Assembly: GCF_004104015.1 (NCBI RefSeq)
Contig: NZ_RYFV01000006.1
Span: forward strand, 44,063 to 108,062
Length of the DNA stretch: 64,000 nt
Origin: Actinomyces oricola
GTDB lineage: Bacteria > Actinomycetota > Actinomycetes > Actinomycetales > Actinomycetaceae
Direction: 5' to 3'
Of the stretch, positions 37,747 to 46,867 are shown piece by piece. The notes under the pieces are model-generated. The model searched no databases. It was given only the letters and a program-made list of their open reading frames with translations, and had not been told where the DNA came from. A program made the translations under genes and the position numbers. Each line of letters opens with the position of its first letter. Position 1 is the first letter of the stretch.

Positions 37747-38233
37747 CCCTCGATGGCAGAGAGCCGGAGCGAACATCGGACTCGTCGTCATCGTCGCTCA
37801 TGTCGATGGCGCACCAGTGCTCGACCAGCAGACCGACACCGCACCACAGGGCGCAGGCGACCATGCACACCCCAGAGGACCAGGCCAAGGAACTCATGGC
37901 CGGGGAGTCGGGGGCGAGCAGCGCATGAACGAATCCACCGGCGTAAAGCCCGGCAACAATGGCGCCCACAATCGCCGATGCCTTGGCCGCGACCGCGGTT
38001 GTCGCCGCCCCGGTGGGAGTCATCCAGGTGGCCTGTCGCGCACGAAAACGACGCACCGCCAGCCCGGCCGCCAGGACCACCACAGCGATCCCCAGGGCCG
38101 CGGCCGCCCCCCACATGGTGAGCATGGGGAACCATCCGCCGTAACGGACAGTGAGGTCGGCAATGACCCAGACCAGGACAGCCGGGGCGACGAAGCACGC
38201 GAGGACCCCCGTCCAACGCGTGCGCCGCATCAC
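37733..38233 (-). CDS. DUF3180 family membrane protein
   Basis: This 166-residue protein has four hydrophobic helices (ACFVAPAVLVWVIADLTV, AAAALGIAVVVLAAGLAV, AIVGAIVAGLYAGGFVHALL and SSGVCMVACALWCGVGLLVE) and an acidic C-terminus. DUF3180 proteins are found in Actinobacteria next to folK, exactly the context here. The function is unknown. The start is GTG at 38233, overlapping the folBK stop by 4 bases; the next codon is an ATG. Confidence 0.85.
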   Translation of the reverse strand: MMRRTRWTGVLACFVAPAVLVWVIADLTVRYGGWFPMLTMWGAAAALGIAVVVLAAGLAVRRFRARQATWMTPTGAATTAVAAKASAIVGAIVAGLYAGGFVHALLAPDSPAMSSLAWSSGVCMVACALWCGVGLLVEHWCAIDMSDDDDESDVRSGSLPSRGAPA

Positions 38234-40335
38234 AATTCCTGCCCGGGGTTCCTGCGCTCAGCGTCCCAGGTCGCCGAGGAGGTCCAGGAGCCCGCGGCGG
38301 AGGTCCCTGACGCCGGGGCGGCAGTGGAACCATCCTGGGCCCGGTCAGTGGACGCGCCGGGCACGCCAGATGCCGGCGAGGGCGTGTGCCCGGGCATGGT
38401 GATAGGGCTGGACGAGGGGGACGGCGACGCCGTCGGCGTGGGGTGCGGGACGGAGGCCGGAGGCATGTGAGGGGCCGAGGCCGAATTGGACACCGGGGGT
38501 GCGCCAGGTGCCCGCGACGCGCCGGGCATGGAGATGGGTCCGGGTGAGGAGGACGGTGCCGGGACCGCGTCAGACATAATGATGCTCCGCGCTGAGGACG
38601 GCCCGTTCTCCTGCGGCTCGGCACCCGGCTCAGCATCGGCGCCCGCGTCCGAGTCGACCACCGCCTCAGACAACTCGGTGGCGGAATCCTCGCGATCCTC
38701 GCGCCCCTCCGCGGGCTCCCCGGCAGCAGGCGGCTCAACGTACTGGCCGGTGGGCAGGGCGGGCAAGCGGTCGGAGTCGAGCCAGTCCAGCGCCAGCCAG
38801 CGCACACCGTCAGCGTCGGGGGCATTCTGCGCCAAAGTGGCCACGGACTGCCCGGCGAGCTCGGCGAAGGGGTCCGCCTGCGCCCAGGGGACGAGCACGA
38901 AGGCCCGCTGGGAGGCGTGCGGGTGGGGCAATGTGAGCTCGGGATCCTGCGAGGTCACGCCCTCAACCGTAATGAGGTCGGCGTCCAGGGTGCGCGGCCC
39001 CTTGGGCTCGGTGCGCACGCGTCCGGCGTCGGCCTCCAGGGTGTGGCACAGCTCGAGGAGCTCGCGCGGGGCGAGCGTCGCGGTACCAATAACAACAGTA
39101 TTGAGGTAGTCGGGCTGCGCAGGATGGTTCTCGTCAACGAGGGCGGCGGTGCGCGCCAGTGGGGCGATATCCGTCACGGTGACGCCCTCAGTGGAGCGCA
39201 GGGTGGCCACGGCGGTGCGCAGGGCCTGGACCACACCGCCAACATTTCCACCCAGGGCAATGACGAAGCCGACCGGGCGGTCGGGCCGTTGGGTGAGGGG
39301 GTCAACAGGCTCGGGAGCAGGAGGCGCCGCGGCCGGAGCGGGTGCCGCCTCCTGGGCGGACTGGTAGGGGGCCGGGGGCTCACCCCCCTGCGGTGCGTAT
39401 GGCGTGGCCGCGTCGGGGGCGGGCTCGGCGGGCCGGTTCGAGGCGCCCTCCCACCAGGTGGAGCCCGCCTCGGGCGCGCCAGGGCGGTCTCCCGGCCGGG
39501 GGCCAGAGGCCTCGGGGGCGGCGGGGGCCAGCGGGTCGGGGGCCGAGTGGTAGGGGTCGGGGGCCGAGTGCTCGGCCCCGGATCCCGCCGACGGCGCGAA
39601 CGGGGCCCGGGCCCCCTCCGGGCCGGGCGCGTCGTAGGCCGCGGCCGCCATGGACGCAGCGGCCGCGGGGGCCGGCGTCGAAGCCGCCGGTGCGGAGGCG
39701 GACCCGGCCGACACCGGCCCGGGAGCCGACCCGGCCGACACCGCTGCGGGAGCGGACCCGGCCGACACCGCCGCAGAAGCGGAACCAGCTGAGGCGGAGA
39801 CGGGGGCGGACCCGGCCGACACCGGTCCAGGAGCGGACCCGGCCGACACCGGCCCGGGAGCCGACCCCGCCGAGGCCGGTGCAAGGGTGTGGGCCGGAGC
39901 TCCAGCCCCATAGCCAGGGGCCCCGGCACCCTGGGCGGGGGCCCCGGCCCCATCGCGGACAATGGTCACCGACACGTCCTCGAAGGCGACATCCAGGGGC
40001 GCGTACGGCTTGTGAACAGTCACCTCAACCCCCTGAACACGGGGGAAGGCGAGCACGGCGTCACTAATGCGCTCAGCAAGAGTTTCAATCAGGCCCACCG
40101 GTTCGCCCTGGATAATGGCGACAACGGCCCCGGCCACGCTGCCGTAGTCGACGGCGTCGTTCAGGGAGTCGGTGACAGCAGCAATGGCGGTACCACGCGG
40201 CCCCAGCTTGAGGACGACATCGACAGCGAAGAGCTGCCCCTCCTGCCGTTCAAAGGGGAGGACCCCGTGGTAGCCGCGGGCCGACAATCCGGTGAGTCGG
40301 ATTGTGTCGGCGGTGGCGCTGTCGGTCGTACTCAT
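38230..40335 (-). CDS. folK: Dihydroneopterin aldolase / HPPK fusion with long linker
   Basis: One 701-residue chain carries two folate enzymes. Residues 8-120 are FolB (IRLTGLSARGYHGVLPFER, then ETLAERISDAVLAF). Residues about 353-520 are the HPPK FolK (VGFVIALGGNVGGVVQALRT, RVRTEPKGPRTLDADLI, LPHPHASQRAFVLVP). The linker at 125-350 is Ala/Pro/Ser-rich with repeated SAGSAPGPV-type units, and the 180-residue tail is acidic and Ser/Pro-rich. The ATG at 40335 has GGAAGGAAT upstream and overlaps folP by 4 bases. FolB-FolK fusions are known; the size of the linker and tail is unusual. Confidence 0.93.
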   Translation of the reverse strand: MSTTDSATADTIRLTGLSARGYHGVLPFERQEGQLFAVDVVLKLGPRGTAIAAVTDSLNDAVDYGSVAGAVVAIIQGEPVGLIETLAERISDAVLAFPRVQGVEVTVHKPYAPLDVAFEDVSVTIVRDGAGAPAQGAGAPGYGAGAPAHTLAPASAGSAPGPVSAGSAPGPVSAGSAPVSASAGSASAAVSAGSAPAAVSAGSAPGPVSAGSASAPAASTPAPAAAASMAAAAYDAPGPEGARAPFAPSAGSGAEHSAPDPYHSAPDPLAPAAPEASGPRPGDRPGAPEAGSTWWEGASNRPAEPAPDAATPYAPQGGEPPAPYQSAQEAAPAPAAAPPAPEPVDPLTQRPDRPVGFVIALGGNVGGVVQALRTAVATLRSTEGVTVTDIAPLARTAALVDENHPAQPDYLNTVVIGTATLAPRELLELCHTLEADAGRVRTEPKGPRTLDADLITVEGVTSQDPELTLPHPHASQRAFVLVPWAQADPFAELAGQSVATLAQNAPDADGVRWLALDWLDSDRLPALPTGQYVEPPAAGEPAEGREDREDSATELSEAVVDSDAGADAEPGAEPQENGPSSARSIIMSDAVPAPSSSPGPISMPGASRAPGAPPVSNSASAPHMPPASVPHPTPTASPSPSSSPITMPGHTPSPASGVPGASTDRAQDGSTAAPASGTSAAGSWTSSATWDAERRNPGQEL
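39691..39880. repeat. Degenerate tandem repeats encoding the folBK linker
   Basis: Units of about 27-30 bases containing GACCCGGCCGACACCG recur six or seven times. They encode SAGSAPGPV / SAGSAPAAV segments on the minus strand. Confidence 0.75.
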
Positions 40336-41195
40336 CGGGATTCCTTCCAAAAGGAGGCGGTTCGAACGGCGTCCCGGCTGGCCGGGACCTCATGGACTCG
40401 CACTGCCCAGGCGCCCGCCGCGGCGGCCAGGGCTGTGGAGGCTGTGGTGGCCGCTTCCCGGGCCAAGGGGTCGGCGGCCGCGCCGGGGGGCACGGCCAGG
40501 GACAGGAAGCGCTTGCGGGAGGCACCCACGAGGAGCGGGTGACCCAGGTCCTCAATGAGACGGGCGGTAGCGGCCAGCAGCCGCCAGGACTGCTCGTGGG
40601 TCTTGGCAAAACCCAGGCCCGGGTCCAGAACGATCTGCTCGGGGGCGACCCCGGCGTCCTCGAGCTCGGCCAGGCGGCCGCGCAACTCAACCTCGACGCC
40701 ACTGACGACGTCGCCATTGTAGTCGGTGAGGGTGTCCATGCTCTCAGGCGTGCCGCGCCAGTGCTGACAGACGTAAACGACGCCGGTGGTGGCCACCAGC
40801 CGATGCATGGCGGGGTCGGCCAGCCCACCGGAGACATCATTGATAATGACGGCGCCGGCCGCCACGGCGGCCTCGGCGGTGGCCGAGTGGATGGTGTCCA
40901 CGGAGACGACGGCGCCGGCCGCGGCGAGCTGAGAAATGACCGGCAGGACTCGGGCCTGCTCCTGGGCCAGGGTGACGGGAGCGGCCCCGGGGCGAGTGGA
41001 CTCCCCGCCAATGTCGAGGATGTCGGCGCCCTGTGCAACCAGGTCAAGACCGTGGGCAACAGCGCCTTCGGCAGTGTCCCAGCGGCCGCCGTCAGAGAAC
41101 GAGTCGGGGGTGACGTTGACGATGCCCATGACCAGTGTTCGCCCCGCGGCCAGGGACTCGGGCAGCGGCGCCGGTGCAGGAATCTCAGATATCAC
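40332..41195 (-). CDS. folP: Dihydropteroate synthase
   Basis: This 287-residue enzyme condenses pABA with dihydropterin pyrophosphate and is the sulfonamide target. Visible motifs are VMGIVNVTPDSFSDGG, DILDIGGESTRPGA, VSVDTIHS, IINDVSGG, DPGLGFAKTHEQSW and GASRKRFL. The GTG at 41195 is the start. It is translationally coupled to folBK; folE, which normally precedes folP, is 7 kb away behind inserted genes. Confidence 0.97.
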   Translation of the reverse strand: MISEIPAPAPLPESLAAGRTLVMGIVNVTPDSFSDGGRWDTAEGAVAHGLDLVAQGADILDIGGESTRPGAAPVTLAQEQARVLPVISQLAAAGAVVSVDTIHSATAEAAVAAGAVIINDVSGGLADPAMHRLVATTGVVYVCQHWRGTPESMDTLTDYNGDVVSGVEVELRGRLAELEDAGVAPEQIVLDPGLGFAKTHEQSWRLLAATARLIEDLGHPLLVGASRKRFLSLAVPPGAAADPLAREAATTASTALAAAAGAWAVRVHEVPASRDAVRTASFWKESR

Positions 41196-41454
41196 ACCCC
41201 CAGGCTAGCCGGTTCAGGGCACCAGCGCGGCGTGCCGCGCAACCTCCGGAGGGCTCTTATGCCCTCCACAGCGATTTCTCCTCGTTTCGGCAGGGTATTG
41301 AGCGTGCTCGGCGCCGACGGTGCGGCGAGCCTCCGCCTTTTGGTGGACATGGCGGTGCGGGCGCGACGTTCGACGCGTTCCCGGAGTGAAGGAGCGCTCA
41401 TAGCGTCGAAGCATCAGTTCACGCTCCGATTCCTCCGACTCCGAGGAGACCGCT

Positions 41455-42273
41455 ATGAAGCACCGTCACCGCACTGCGCCCCGGGAGGACGCCGACACCC
41501 GCCTGGCCGTGGTCGTGGCCAGGGACCTGACCAAGGTCTACGGCTCGGACCAGGCGCGAGTGGCCGCCCTCGACCACGTCAACCTCGCTGTGGAGCGAGG
41601 CCAATTCGTTGCCATTATGGGCCCCTCGGGCTCGGGGAAATCCACGCTCTTGCACTGCCTGGCGGGCCTGGACTCCCCCACCTCCGGGTCCGTCCTCATC
41701 GCCGGGCACAACCTGGCCTCCATGAACGACACGCAGCTCACCCGCGTGCGCCGCGACCGGCTCGGGTTCATCTTCCAGTCCTTCAACCTCCTCCCCGCCC
41801 TCACCGCCGAGGAGAACATCCTTCTGCCCCTGCGCCTCGCCCGCCGCAAACCCGAGCCGGACTGGTTCCAGGAGGTGGTGTCCACCCTGGGGATCGGTGA
41901 CCGTCTCACCCACCGTCCCCGCGAGCTCTCCGGCGGCCAGCAGCAGAGGGTCGCCGCAGCCCGCGCCCTGGTGGGCCGCCCCGAGGTGATCTTCGCCGAC
42001 GAGCCCACCGGCGCCCTGGACACCGCCTCCGCATCCTCGCTCCTGGAGACGCTGGCCCGCATGTGCCAGACACTGGGTCAGACGGTGGTCATGGTTACCC
42101 ACGACCAGGACGCGGCCTCCGCCACAAGCCGCGTTATCCACCTGCGCGATGGGCATATCACCGGTGACGCTCCCGTCGGGCGCCCCAGTGGGACCCGGGC
42201 CACGGCGACGGCGCCCCTGGTGCCCGGCCCGCCAACCGCCCCGGTCCACTGCGCCGGTATGGGGGCGCGGTAA
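41455..42273 (+). CDS. ABC transporter ATP-binding protein (MacB type)
   Basis: This 272-residue ATPase shows Walker [11 protein letters not shown]-loop [17 protein letters not shown], signature [15 protein letters not shown], Walker [14 protein letters not shown] and the switch VTHDQ. A Pro/Ala tail of about 25 residues follows the domain. GAGGAG lies before the ATG. The TAA overlaps the ATG of the permease. The pair probably exports or senses an antimicrobial peptide, given the two-component genes next door. Confidence 0.93.
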   Translation: MKHRHRTAPREDADTRLAVVVARDLTKVYGSDQARVAALDHVNLAVERGQFVAIMGPSGSGKSTLLHCLAGLDSPTSGSVLIAGHNLASMNDTQLTRVRRDRLGFIFQSFNLLPALTAEENILLPLRLARRKPEPDWFQEVVSTLGIGDRLTHRPRELSGGQQQRVAAARALVGRPEVIFADEPTGALDTASASSLLETLARMCQTLGQTVVMVTHDQDAASATSRVIHLRDGHITGDAPVGRPSGTRATATAPLVPGPPTAPVHCAGMGAR

Positions 42274-44756
42274 TGCCCTCCCTGCTTGACATCCGTCGCA
42301 CGGCCGCCGCCCTCATGGCCGTGGCCATGAGCACCACCCTCATCGCCTTCACCCTCATAGTCTCCAACTCATTCACCGCTCAGATCATCGCCGGGGCCCG
42401 CGCCTCGGTCGGCGACGCCGACGTCGTCGTCCTGCCCGAGCAGGGAAAGGACCTGGCCCCGGAGGCGGCGCAGACAATCTCTGCGGCGCCGGGGGTCGCC
42501 GGCGTGCGCCCCTACATTGAGGAGCACATCTTTCTCAACCGGCCCGGCACTGCCCACGACCAGCACGCCTTCGTCCTGGACGTGCCGGTCCTGGCCGGCA
42601 GCACCCGCCTAATGGAGGGCCGCCTGCCCGACGCCACTGGGGAGATCGCCGTCTCACCGTCGCTCGCACAGAGCCAGAGCCTTGGAGTCGGCGACACGAC
42701 CTCCCTCATTGAGGACCCGAGCAGCAGCACCACCCCCTCCACCGCCACCATCGTTGGCATTATCCAGCCCGGGGCTGACATTACGCGCGTCGATCCGCGG
42801 GAACTCATCATTTTCGCCACCGCTGAGGAGCGGAGCGCCCTGGGCTTGGGCACCACCCCCGCGGCCCTGTACGTCACCGGGAAGGACGGCACTTCCACCG
42901 GCGACCTGGTGAACTCGGTGAGGGACGCCGCCGGCAGCGCCCAGGTCTACCCCGCTGACGACATTGTTGTCATGCGCGCCCAGCGCGGCAACAGCATCGC
43001 CTCCGCCACGCTCCACCTGCTCACGATCCTCGGCCCGGTCTGCGCGGTCGTGGCCGCGATTGTCATTGCCACGACCTTCACCACACTGGTGGCGCGCCAA
43101 ACGCGCATCACCGGCCTGCTGCGGTGCGTCGGGGCGAGCCGCCGTCAGGTACGCCTGGCGGTCCTGCGCATGGCCCTGCTCACTGGACTGATCGGCTCCG
43201 CCCTCGGAGCAGGGGTCGGCGCAGGCCTGACCGCGCTCCTGGCGCACGCCCGACTCGTCGACGGCTTAGAGCCCCAGCACCTCACCATTACCTGGACCTC
43301 CCTGGCCCTGGCCATCGCCCTGGACACCCTGGTCACTCTCGTGGCCACCCTGCGCCCCGCCCGGCAGGCCGGCCGCGTCTCCCCGCTGATCGCCCTGACG
43401 GGCCGGGTCGCCGGCGACCGGGCGCTGAGCCGGCGCCGCCTGGCGGCCGCCATCGTCGGGGCCGTGATCGCCGTCGGGGGCGCCGCGATTCTCATTGTCG
43501 CGATGCGCGCCCGGACCCTCGAGCTCATGGCCATGGGCGCGGTCGCCCTCATCTCCGGCGTGCTCGTGGCCCTGCCGCTGCTGGTGGTCGGCGCGTCCCG
43601 GCTCGTCGAGCTCCTCAGCGGCGTCCTCAAACGACCGGTCCTCCAGCTGGCGGCCCGCAACCTGGCGCGCAATCCGGGGCGGGCGGCGGCAACCACCGCC
43701 GCCCTCCTCGTCTCCGTGGTCGTCGCCGCCACCATGGCGACCGCCCTGAGCAGCATAGGGGCCTCGCTGGACAACTACCTCGATAACGGCTCCCCCATCG
43801 ACATCCGCGTCGAAGGCATGACAGCCGACCAGGACACCGACTCCATCACCGAGCAGGTCCGCAATGCCCGGGGAGTTGCCGACGCCGTGCTCGTCCCCGA
43901 GCTGAACCTCCACCTGTCCTCCACTGCCGGCGCTAACGCCGATGACGATCATGACATCCATGACATCACCGTGCACGTGGTCGATGAGGCGGCCGTGGAC
44001 TCCGTCATCCGCTCCCATCACGGCCTGAAGGGCCTGGACGACCAGACCCTCATTGTCGGCGGCATCTACGACCTGCCCGAGGGCACTAGCGTGACCCTCA
44101 CCGGCCCGGCGGGCAGCGCCACCCTCACCGTCCACGTTGAGGAGGGCGGCTTCGGCCCGGTCATCACCCCCGCCGTCGCCCAACAGCTCGCCGGAACCGC
44201 CCCCACGCCCTCCGCCCTGTGGGTGCGCACCAGCGGCGACGGCATGGATGAGGCACCGACGCTCAGGGTCCGCGAGGCCCTGCGCGGCACGGGCCTCCTC
44301 GTGACCGGCTCCGCGGACGCCCGGGAGGCCTTCGCCCAGCAGATCCGCCGAGTGGCCGTCACCATCGGGGCAATCCTCGGTCTGGCCGTCCTCATCTCCC
44401 TGTCCGGCCTGACCAACACCACGGACGTGAGCGTCCTGGAGCGCACCCACGAGGTCGGCGTGATGCGCGCCACCGGCAGCGGGCGCGGGCAGGTGCGGGT
44501 GTTGTTCATCGCCGAGGCGCTCCTCACCGCCGTCCTGGGCGGGGTCATTGGGGTCGTCCTGGGAACTGTGCTCGGGCTGGCGGGCGTCACCGCGGTCATG
44601 GGCAGTCAGGACGGTTCAGGCCTGACACTCCAGATCCCGTGGCTGGAACTCGCCGGGATCCTCTTGATCACCGGCGCGGTCGGGGTACTGGCCTCCCTGC
44701 GGCCCGCCGGGCGCGCCGGCGCCGTGACCCCGGTGGCGGCCCTGGCCACCGACTAG
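42273..44756 (+). CDS. FtsX-like ABC permease (large exporter type)
   Basis: This 827-residue membrane protein has two FtsX modules: residues about 15-370 with helices at the start and at 240-360, and about 390-825 with further helices at 390-440, 480 and 690-815. The outer domains between are MacB_PCD-like. The start overlaps the ATPase stop by one base (TAATG). It ends 71 bases before the convergent response-regulator gene. Confidence 0.88.
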   Translation: MPSLLDIRRTAAALMAVAMSTTLIAFTLIVSNSFTAQIIAGARASVGDADVVVLPEQGKDLAPEAAQTISAAPGVAGVRPYIEEHIFLNRPGTAHDQHAFVLDVPVLAGSTRLMEGRLPDATGEIAVSPSLAQSQSLGVGDTTSLIEDPSSSTTPSTATIVGIIQPGADITRVDPRELIIFATAEERSALGLGTTPAALYVTGKDGTSTGDLVNSVRDAAGSAQVYPADDIVVMRAQRGNSIASATLHLLTILGPVCAVVAAIVIATTFTTLVARQTRITGLLRCVGASRRQVRLAVLRMALLTGLIGSALGAGVGAGLTALLAHARLVDGLEPQHLTITWTSLALAIALDTLVTLVATLRPARQAGRVSPLIALTGRVAGDRALSRRRLAAAIVGAVIAVGGAAILIVAMRARTLELMAMGAVALISGVLVALPLLVVGASRLVELLSGVLKRPVLQLAARNLARNPGRAAATTAALLVSVVVAATMATALSSIGASLDNYLDNGSPIDIRVEGMTADQDTDSITEQVRNARGVADAVLVPELNLHLSSTAGANADDDHDIHDITVHVVDEAAVDSVIRSHHGLKGLDDQTLIVGGIYDLPEGTSVTLTGPAGSATLTVHVEEGGFGPVITPAVAQQLAGTAPTPSALWVRTSGDGMDEAPTLRVREALRGTGLLVTGSADAREAFAQQIRRVAVTIGAILGLAVLISLSGLTNTTDVSVLERTHEVGVMRATGSGRGQVRVLFIAEALLTAVLGGVIGVVLGTVLGLAGVTAVMGSQDGSGLTLQIPWLELAGILLITGAVGVLASLRPAGRAGAVTPVAALATD

Positions 44757-44827
44757 AGGGTCTTAACGCCCCTGGCGGGCCCCGCCGGCGCGCCGAGGGC
44801 AGGACGTGGAGCGGGGGCAGGGGCGGC

Positions 44828-45520
44828 TCAGCCGGCCTCCCGCTCCCGGTGCACGGCGACGACGAGCTTGAGGCGGGAGGCCGCCCCGTACTTCTTCATG
44901 AGGTGGGAGACATGGGTTTTGACCGTGGACTCGGCGACGACGAGTCGCTGGGCGATCTCGGCGTTGGAGTAACCGTCGCACAGCAGGGCCAGGACCCCCT
45001 GCTCGGCCTCAGTCAGGTCGGGGCGGGCGCTCATCCGGGCGGGGCGCAGATGGCGGGCCACGAGCCGGGAGGTGGTGGCCGGGGAGATGGTGGTGCCGCC
45101 GGCGGCCGCCGCCTGGACGGCCCGCACAATCTCCTCGGGGGTGGAGTCCTTGAGGAGGAAGCCGTTGGCGGCCTGCGACAGGGCGGAGAGCATGGCCTCG
45201 TCGTCATCGAAGGAGGTCAGGACGACAACGGCGATCCCCGGGTGCTCAGCGCGCACGCGCCCCAGCAACTCCAGCCCGTCCATGCCGGGCATGCGCACGT
45301 CGGTGAGCAGGACGTGCACGGGCACCCGTCGCAGGAAGGCGAGGGCGTCTGAGCCGCGGCCGAAGGTGGAGGCGACCTCGATTCGGGGCGAAGAGGCCAG
45401 GTAGGCGCGCAGGGCGGTCAGAATGAAGGGGTCGTCGTCGACAATGGCCACCCGGATAATCTCCTGCGGGGAGCCGGCTCCAGATGGCGCGGGCAGGGAC
45501 ATCGGGGGCGTCGGGTTCAT
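44828..45520 (-). CDS. NarL/LuxR-type response regulator
   Basis: This 230-residue regulator has a receiver domain with the acidic pocket AIVDDDP and phospho-acceptor Asp74 in LLTDVRMPGMDG, then a LuxR helix-turn-helix (LTEAEQGVLALLCDGYSNAEIAQRL, then STVKTHVSHLMKKYG). It is divergent from two histidine kinase genes 60 bases away and convergent with the ABC transporter it may control. Confidence 0.94.
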   Translation of the reverse strand: MNPTPPMSLPAPSGAGSPQEIIRVAIVDDDPFILTALRAYLASSPRIEVASTFGRGSDALAFLRRVPVHVLLTDVRMPGMDGLELLGRVRAEHPGIAVVVLTSFDDDEAMLSALSQAANGFLLKDSTPEEIVRAVQAAAAGGTTISPATTSRLVARHLRPARMSARPDLTEAEQGVLALLCDGYSNAEIAQRLVVAESTVKTHVSHLMKKYGAASRLKLVVAVHREREAG

Positions 45521-45580
45521 GGCAGGATGCTAGCGGGCACAGGCAGGACGGACAGGAAAGCGGCGAGTAAGGAGAAGGGT

Positions 45581-46867
45581 ATGCGATTCGCCCCCCGGTC
45601 CCCCGGCGGTCACCGGTCCCCCGGCGCTCACCGGGCTTCCAACCCCTCTGCACCCCGGCCCCCGGGCGCCTCCCGCCTCCGTGGCATTGTCGACATTGCC
45701 CTGGGCCAGTCCCGTTTCTCGACCTGGTCCCCCAGGCCCCGCACCCATCTACTGTGCGTCGCCTGCGCCGGCCTGCTCACCATGTTCTCCATTGCGTCCA
45801 TGTACCCGTTGAGGCCCGAGTGGATTAAGTTCAGGGTGGCCGGGGGCCTGAGTGTGGCCCTGGTCTCGGTGTGGCCGCTGGGGGGCGCGGCGTTCAGCCT
45901 TCTGACCGCCTGCGTCTTCAACGTGGCGGCGCAGGGATCCGTCGGCTCGCCGCTGCCCCTCCTGGGGCCATGGCTGTGCGCCTCGGTCCTGCTCAGCCGT
46001 GGTTTCCGCCGGGCGGTGGCCTACGGATTCGTGGCTGCGAGCATTATGGCCCGATTCGTCGCCTCCCAACTGGTTTCGCCAACGATTGACACCGCTGACG
46101 CCGACTCCAGCTTGAGCATGATGATCACTGTTCTGGGGTGCGCCTGCCTGGTCATCGCCGAACTCATCCGCCGCCCGCGCGTGGCGGCCGAGGCCGCGGC
46201 CGAGCGCTACCACCAGGACCTGGAGCGCCAACGGCTCCTCGTGGTCTCCGAGCTGCACGACACAGTGGTGCGCGACCTCACCCAGGCGATCATGACTGCC
46301 GAGCAGGCCCGGCTCGCCCAGCCCAATGCGGTGCTCGCCGGTGACCTCAACGCGCTCACAGTCTCGGTGCGCACCGCCGTCGAGCAGCTGAGAACCAATT
46401 TGCGGGCCCTGAGTGATGCCGCCAGTGGTGCGGCAAGACTCGACGTGCTCGCCTCCTCCGCCCCGCGGCCGCTTCCCGACGTCGTTGCCGAGGCCCGCAC
46501 GGTCCTGGAGGGGCGCGGCATTGTCCTGGAGGCCGAGGGCCTGGAAGCTCTCAACGCCCTGCCTCCCGGCGTGCGCCAGCAGCTTGTGCGCGTGCTCAGC
46601 GAGTTGGCGAGCAATATGGCGAGCCACGCCGCCCCGGGCCGTGCGCGGCTCGCCGTCGAGAGCAATGGCCGGGCCCTCAAGGCCGTGGCTGTCAACGCCG
46701 TACAGGCCGCCGCGCCCAAAGGGGCCGCCGGCACGCACACCCCGCCCGGCCTGGGGCTGACGGGGGCGCGACGGCGGGTGGAGTCGCTCGGCGGCGCCTT
46801 GACTGTCGGGCAGGCAGCGGGCCGCTGGACCGTCACCCTGATCGTCCCCCTCTGGGCGGCATCGTGA
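45581..46867 (+). CDS. Sensor histidine kinase (HisKA_3 family), first of two
   Basis: This 428-residue kinase has about five N-terminal membrane segments (residues 50-185), a short coiled segment, the phospho-acceptor His226 in SELHDTVVRDL, and an HATPase domain with SELASNMASHA (N box) and PGLGLTGARRRVESLGG. The usual G after HDT is replaced by V. I take the ATG at 45581 because AAGGAGAAGG precedes it. It is coupled to the second kinase by a GTGA overlap and is divergent from the response regulator. Confidence 0.9.
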   Translation: MRFAPRSPGGHRSPGAHRASNPSAPRPPGASRLRGIVDIALGQSRFSTWSPRPRTHLLCVACAGLLTMFSIASMYPLRPEWIKFRVAGGLSVALVSVWPLGGAAFSLLTACVFNVAAQGSVGSPLPLLGPWLCASVLLSRGFRRAVAYGFVAASIMARFVASQLVSPTIDTADADSSLSMMITVLGCACLVIAELIRRPRVAAEAAAERYHQDLERQRLLVVSELHDTVVRDLTQAIMTAEQARLAQPNAVLAGDLNALTVSVRTAVEQLRTNLRALSDAASGAARLDVLASSAPRPLPDVVAEARTVLEGRGIVLEAEGLEALNALPPGVRQQLVRVLSELASNMASHAAPGRARLAVESNGRALKAVAVNAVQAAAPKGAAGTHTPPGLGLTGARRRVESLGGALTVGQAAGRWTVTLIVPLWAAS

